From Eutreptiella sp. 'Long Island Sound 2002' (taxonomy: Eukaryota > Euglenozoa > Euglenophyceae > Eutreptiales > Eutreptiaceae), in contig OZ038392.1 of the NCBI GenBank assembly GCA_964036045.1, positions 19,296,612-19,360,611 of the forward strand: DNA of 64,000 nucleotides, read 5' to 3'. The notes under the pieces were generated by a model. That model did not search any database and was not told the DNA's origin. It saw nothing but the letters and a program-made list of their open reading frames with translations. Position 1 is the stretch's first letter. Every line of letters starts with the position of its first letter. Positions 61,962 to 64,000 of this stretch are shown piece by piece. The position numbers were made by a program, and so were the translations under genes.

Positions 61962-64000
61962 ATGTCCACACCATCAGTACAATTGTCCTCCAGGACTTGG
62001 CCAATTCGGAGTGTACAAGTACAACTGGGCAGCAGTGGGCCCATCTCAATGAGTGAGCCCAAGCTCAGAGTTGCATCCGGGTCTCAAGAAGATCCAGGTC
62101 ACAGAAGGGCGGAACAAGAAGCGCCCAGAGAAATACCAATACCCTTAACCACTGAGGCCTTAGCGGCCCGTGGTGACAGCCTGCAGCACCTCCGCCGACG
62201 GGTTGCTGTCTCCATCTCCCACTCAGCCTGCCCTGCATCTTCGTCTACGGCAGTTGGAGGCTCTGAGGAACAAGACGAACTGAGAAGGAGAATGGACGAG
62301 TACCTGCTCCACGAAGAGTACTACAAGTCCGTCCGAGGGGAAGATGGAGAGGAACGTCTCGAAGCCTTGGGATCCCCACCACATACGGACATGGGTTCCT
62401 ATCTTTACTCCGGCCCACCTACGGACCTGGCCGACACTGTATCTCTACCCACGCGACCGAGAGGGTCAGCTTGGCGTCCAGAGCTGCCAACAACTAGCAG
62501 GAAATGTGTCCAGCTTATGTGGAGGATTCCCATCTCCTAGGGCCAACCTATGGTGCCCTGGACCGTACGGCCGAACTACTGGCCAAACTACTGTCTGGGT
62601 CCGAAGATCCGAAGGTGTGACAGCTCTGTCTGAGGCTGTCAAGGCAAAATTGGGTATTGTTGAACCCTTACCGAAGCCAGCGTTAGCCTCACCCTCTGCC
62701 GGATTGAGCACGCTCGCCGAGGCTCTCAAACGATCAATGGTTTCCAGGTTACTACCCAAGGTCACATGCCCCAGCCCTTTTCATCCCCGTGCCAGAACAG
62801 TCCCCATCGCTGAGCTACAGGACGTGCCCGTGACAGAGACTGAGAAAAAGGGGCTAACAGCTCTGGCACCTCTCGCTGGCAGACCATCCCCCCCTCCAGA
62901 CCTAACCTCAGAGGGTGGGAAGAGTGGCAAACCAATTGCACAGGCGAACATCCAGCTGGAGTTGCCGGAGTTCGACCCCAACAATCTGCCAGAATGGGCA
63001 GAGGAATTCGCCGAGTTTCTTTTGCTTGCCGGCCAATCTCATGTGGATGTGGCCACTAAATGTTCTCTTTTGAAACGCTGCTGCAACAAGAAAATTTTTT
63101 GCAAAAACAGGTGAAGCAGATTGTAAAAACCTGTTCTACTTGGGCTGAGGTTCTCCAAAGATTGGAAAAAACTTTCCCGGTCTATGAAACAGACCTCAGT
63201 GTGCGCACACAGATTGAGGAGCTCCCTATGCTCCCTGAATTTCCTTCCGCTGCGCGAGTCTCTGAATATGTGTGCGACCTGGAATATCTGTTCTCACGAA
63301 TGAACGTGGGTTCCTATGGACCCACGGAACCCCACCTGTGGCTCGTGAGTAAAATCCCTACACGTACGTGCAACGATTGCCGCACCACCTCAGAGAGGTA
63401 GAGTCGGACCCACACGTACGATGACCTTGTGGACCTGCTCATCGAACTGGCCCTTGAGAGGGAGAATGACTCCCATATGGAAAAATTCCTCAAGAGACAC
63501 CTGGGTCGAGGTGCCACCCCTACCCCTGAACGTGGCGAAGAGAAAAGGCCTAGAAATTCCACTAACGCCAACAAGGGTGGTGGTAAAGGGGGGGGTAACC
63601 TGCGTGCCATGAGTGAGGTTAGACCTGAAACCGGTACACCCCCACTCTTCTACTGTAAGCCTGTCAATGACAAGGGAGGACCCTGTCATGCCCCTGACTG
63701 CGACCATTGCAGTGGTTGTGTGCTGCAACTGAAGAGACAACAGCGCAATAAAGATGGGAAAACGGTAACCCATCAGGATCATTTCAGGTGTACCATCACC
63801 AGTGGGTACTGTGGCAAACGTCGTCACTACGAGGACGAATGTCACATCCAAAAACGTGAGAGTGACAAACACCAACGGCAGGAGGCTGAACGCCAGAAAG
63901 CCACCAGAACTCCCCAGAATGGGGACAAGGGTGGTAAAGGAGGAGGGAAGGGGGGTGGCAAGGGTGGAACCCCCAACCCCCAAAGGCGCTCCTCAGCGCC
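61962..64000 (+). pseudogene. gag-like polyprotein of a dinoflagellate-type retroelement, frameshifted and cut by the window
   Basis: The frame starts MSTPSVQLSSRTWPIRSVQV with a good ATG. It shifts near 62,480, again near 62,620 and again near 63,095 (an A/T-run), and is hit by TAG at about 62,504 and 63,399-63,401. Recognisable parts are TALSEAVKAKLGIVEPLPKP, IQLELPEFDPNNLPEWAEEF, the capsid-like HLWLVSKIPTRT region, DDLVDLLIELALERENDSHM, a Cys/His cluster (PCHAPDCDHCSGC), and SGYCGKRRHYEDEC, a CCHC zinc knuckle whose first Cys is Ser. A Gly/Lys-rich tail follows. I recall this protein from Symbiodinium genomes. Translation as it stands would be impossible. Confidence 0.75.

Noticed and set aside
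14883-63401. Recurrent in-frame TAG codons as a sign of a reassigned stop codon
   Set aside because: TAG interruptions occur in at least six decayed frames, but TAA and TGA also interrupt others (12,268; 12,463; 48,024; 54,353; 54,638; 55,064). Most affected frames are retroelements with other damage, so decay explains them. Only the gag-protease TAG is kept as a separate readthrough idea.
1-64000. Dinoflagellate spliced-leader relic as proof of the host group
   Set aside because: I looked by eye for the CATTTTGGCTCAAG core upstream of coding regions and found none, so host assignment rests on retroelement resemblance and general character only.

Overview
The window is nuclear DNA of a eukaryote, most likely a dinoflagellate close to Symbiodiniaceae. 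No part looks prokaryotic or organellar. The main evidence is a gag-type polyprotein at 61.96-64.0 kb and a gag/protease/pol-tail element at 46.6-48.5 kb, which match from memory a retroelement family I know from Symbiodinium-type genomes. An RNase H-like ORF with a dinoflagellate-style tail, sparse broken genes, long satellites and frequent G or C homopolymers fit as well. I ran no search, so the assignment is an inference. I saw no spliced-leader relic.

Layout. 1-11.74 kb: tandem array of a 104-bp monomer with a higher-order repeat of about 1,638 bp and an inverted segment near 10.5 kb. 11.74-14.75 kb: a decayed LINE-type endonuclease reading frame on the minus strand, split by a 1,949-bp element with perfect 19-bp terminal inverted repeats and a TA target duplication. 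Removing the element restores one reading frame across the site. 14.7-16.2 kb: a decayed reading frame between 21-bp direct repeats, then an RNase H-like ORF. 16.2-25.7 kb: mostly non-coding, with a probable secreted protein broken by a frameshift (19.5-20.9 kb), two inverted tRNA-like sequences (21.3-21.5 kb), short tandem repeats and two copies of a dispersed repeat carrying a splice-acceptor-like sequence. 25.7-27.8 kb: the best intact gene, a 409-residue zinc-ribbon/coiled-coil protein, with a duplicated upstream region containing TGACGTCA sites. 28.2-28.5 kb: an exon with two WD40 repeats. 29.6-32.1 kb: a trinucleotide microsatellite and a few weak exon candidates.

32.2-38.6 kb: a 21/18-bp minisatellite joined directly to about 32 copies of a 181-bp satellite that shows a five-monomer higher-order pattern. 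38.6-42.0 kb: a third copy of the dispersed repeat (about 165 of 166 bases identical to the one at 18.5 kb, inverted), then a gag/protease/pol-tail element with an in-frame TAG followed by a hairpin, and an 858-bp interruption with intron-like ends. 42-46.6 and 48.5-52.4 kb: minisatellites and a direct duplication of about 1.1 kb. A second copy of the retroelement lies between, its two halves on opposite strands. 52.4-55.4 kb: one reading frame holding zinc fingers, a decapeptide repeat and a UPF1-like SF1 helicase core without a Walker A motif, crossed by three stops but no frame change. 56.7-58.6 kb: the C-lobe and tail of a NEK-like kinase in three frames. 58.6-61.2 kb: three copies of a structured repeat with a conserved hairpin. 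62-64 kb: a third gag copy, cut by the window edge.

The genes do not form a pathway. The window is best read as repeat-dominated sequence in which retroelements, a TIR element and satellites have inserted into one another. Only the 409-residue gene looks clearly intact; most other coding sequence is broken or single exons.
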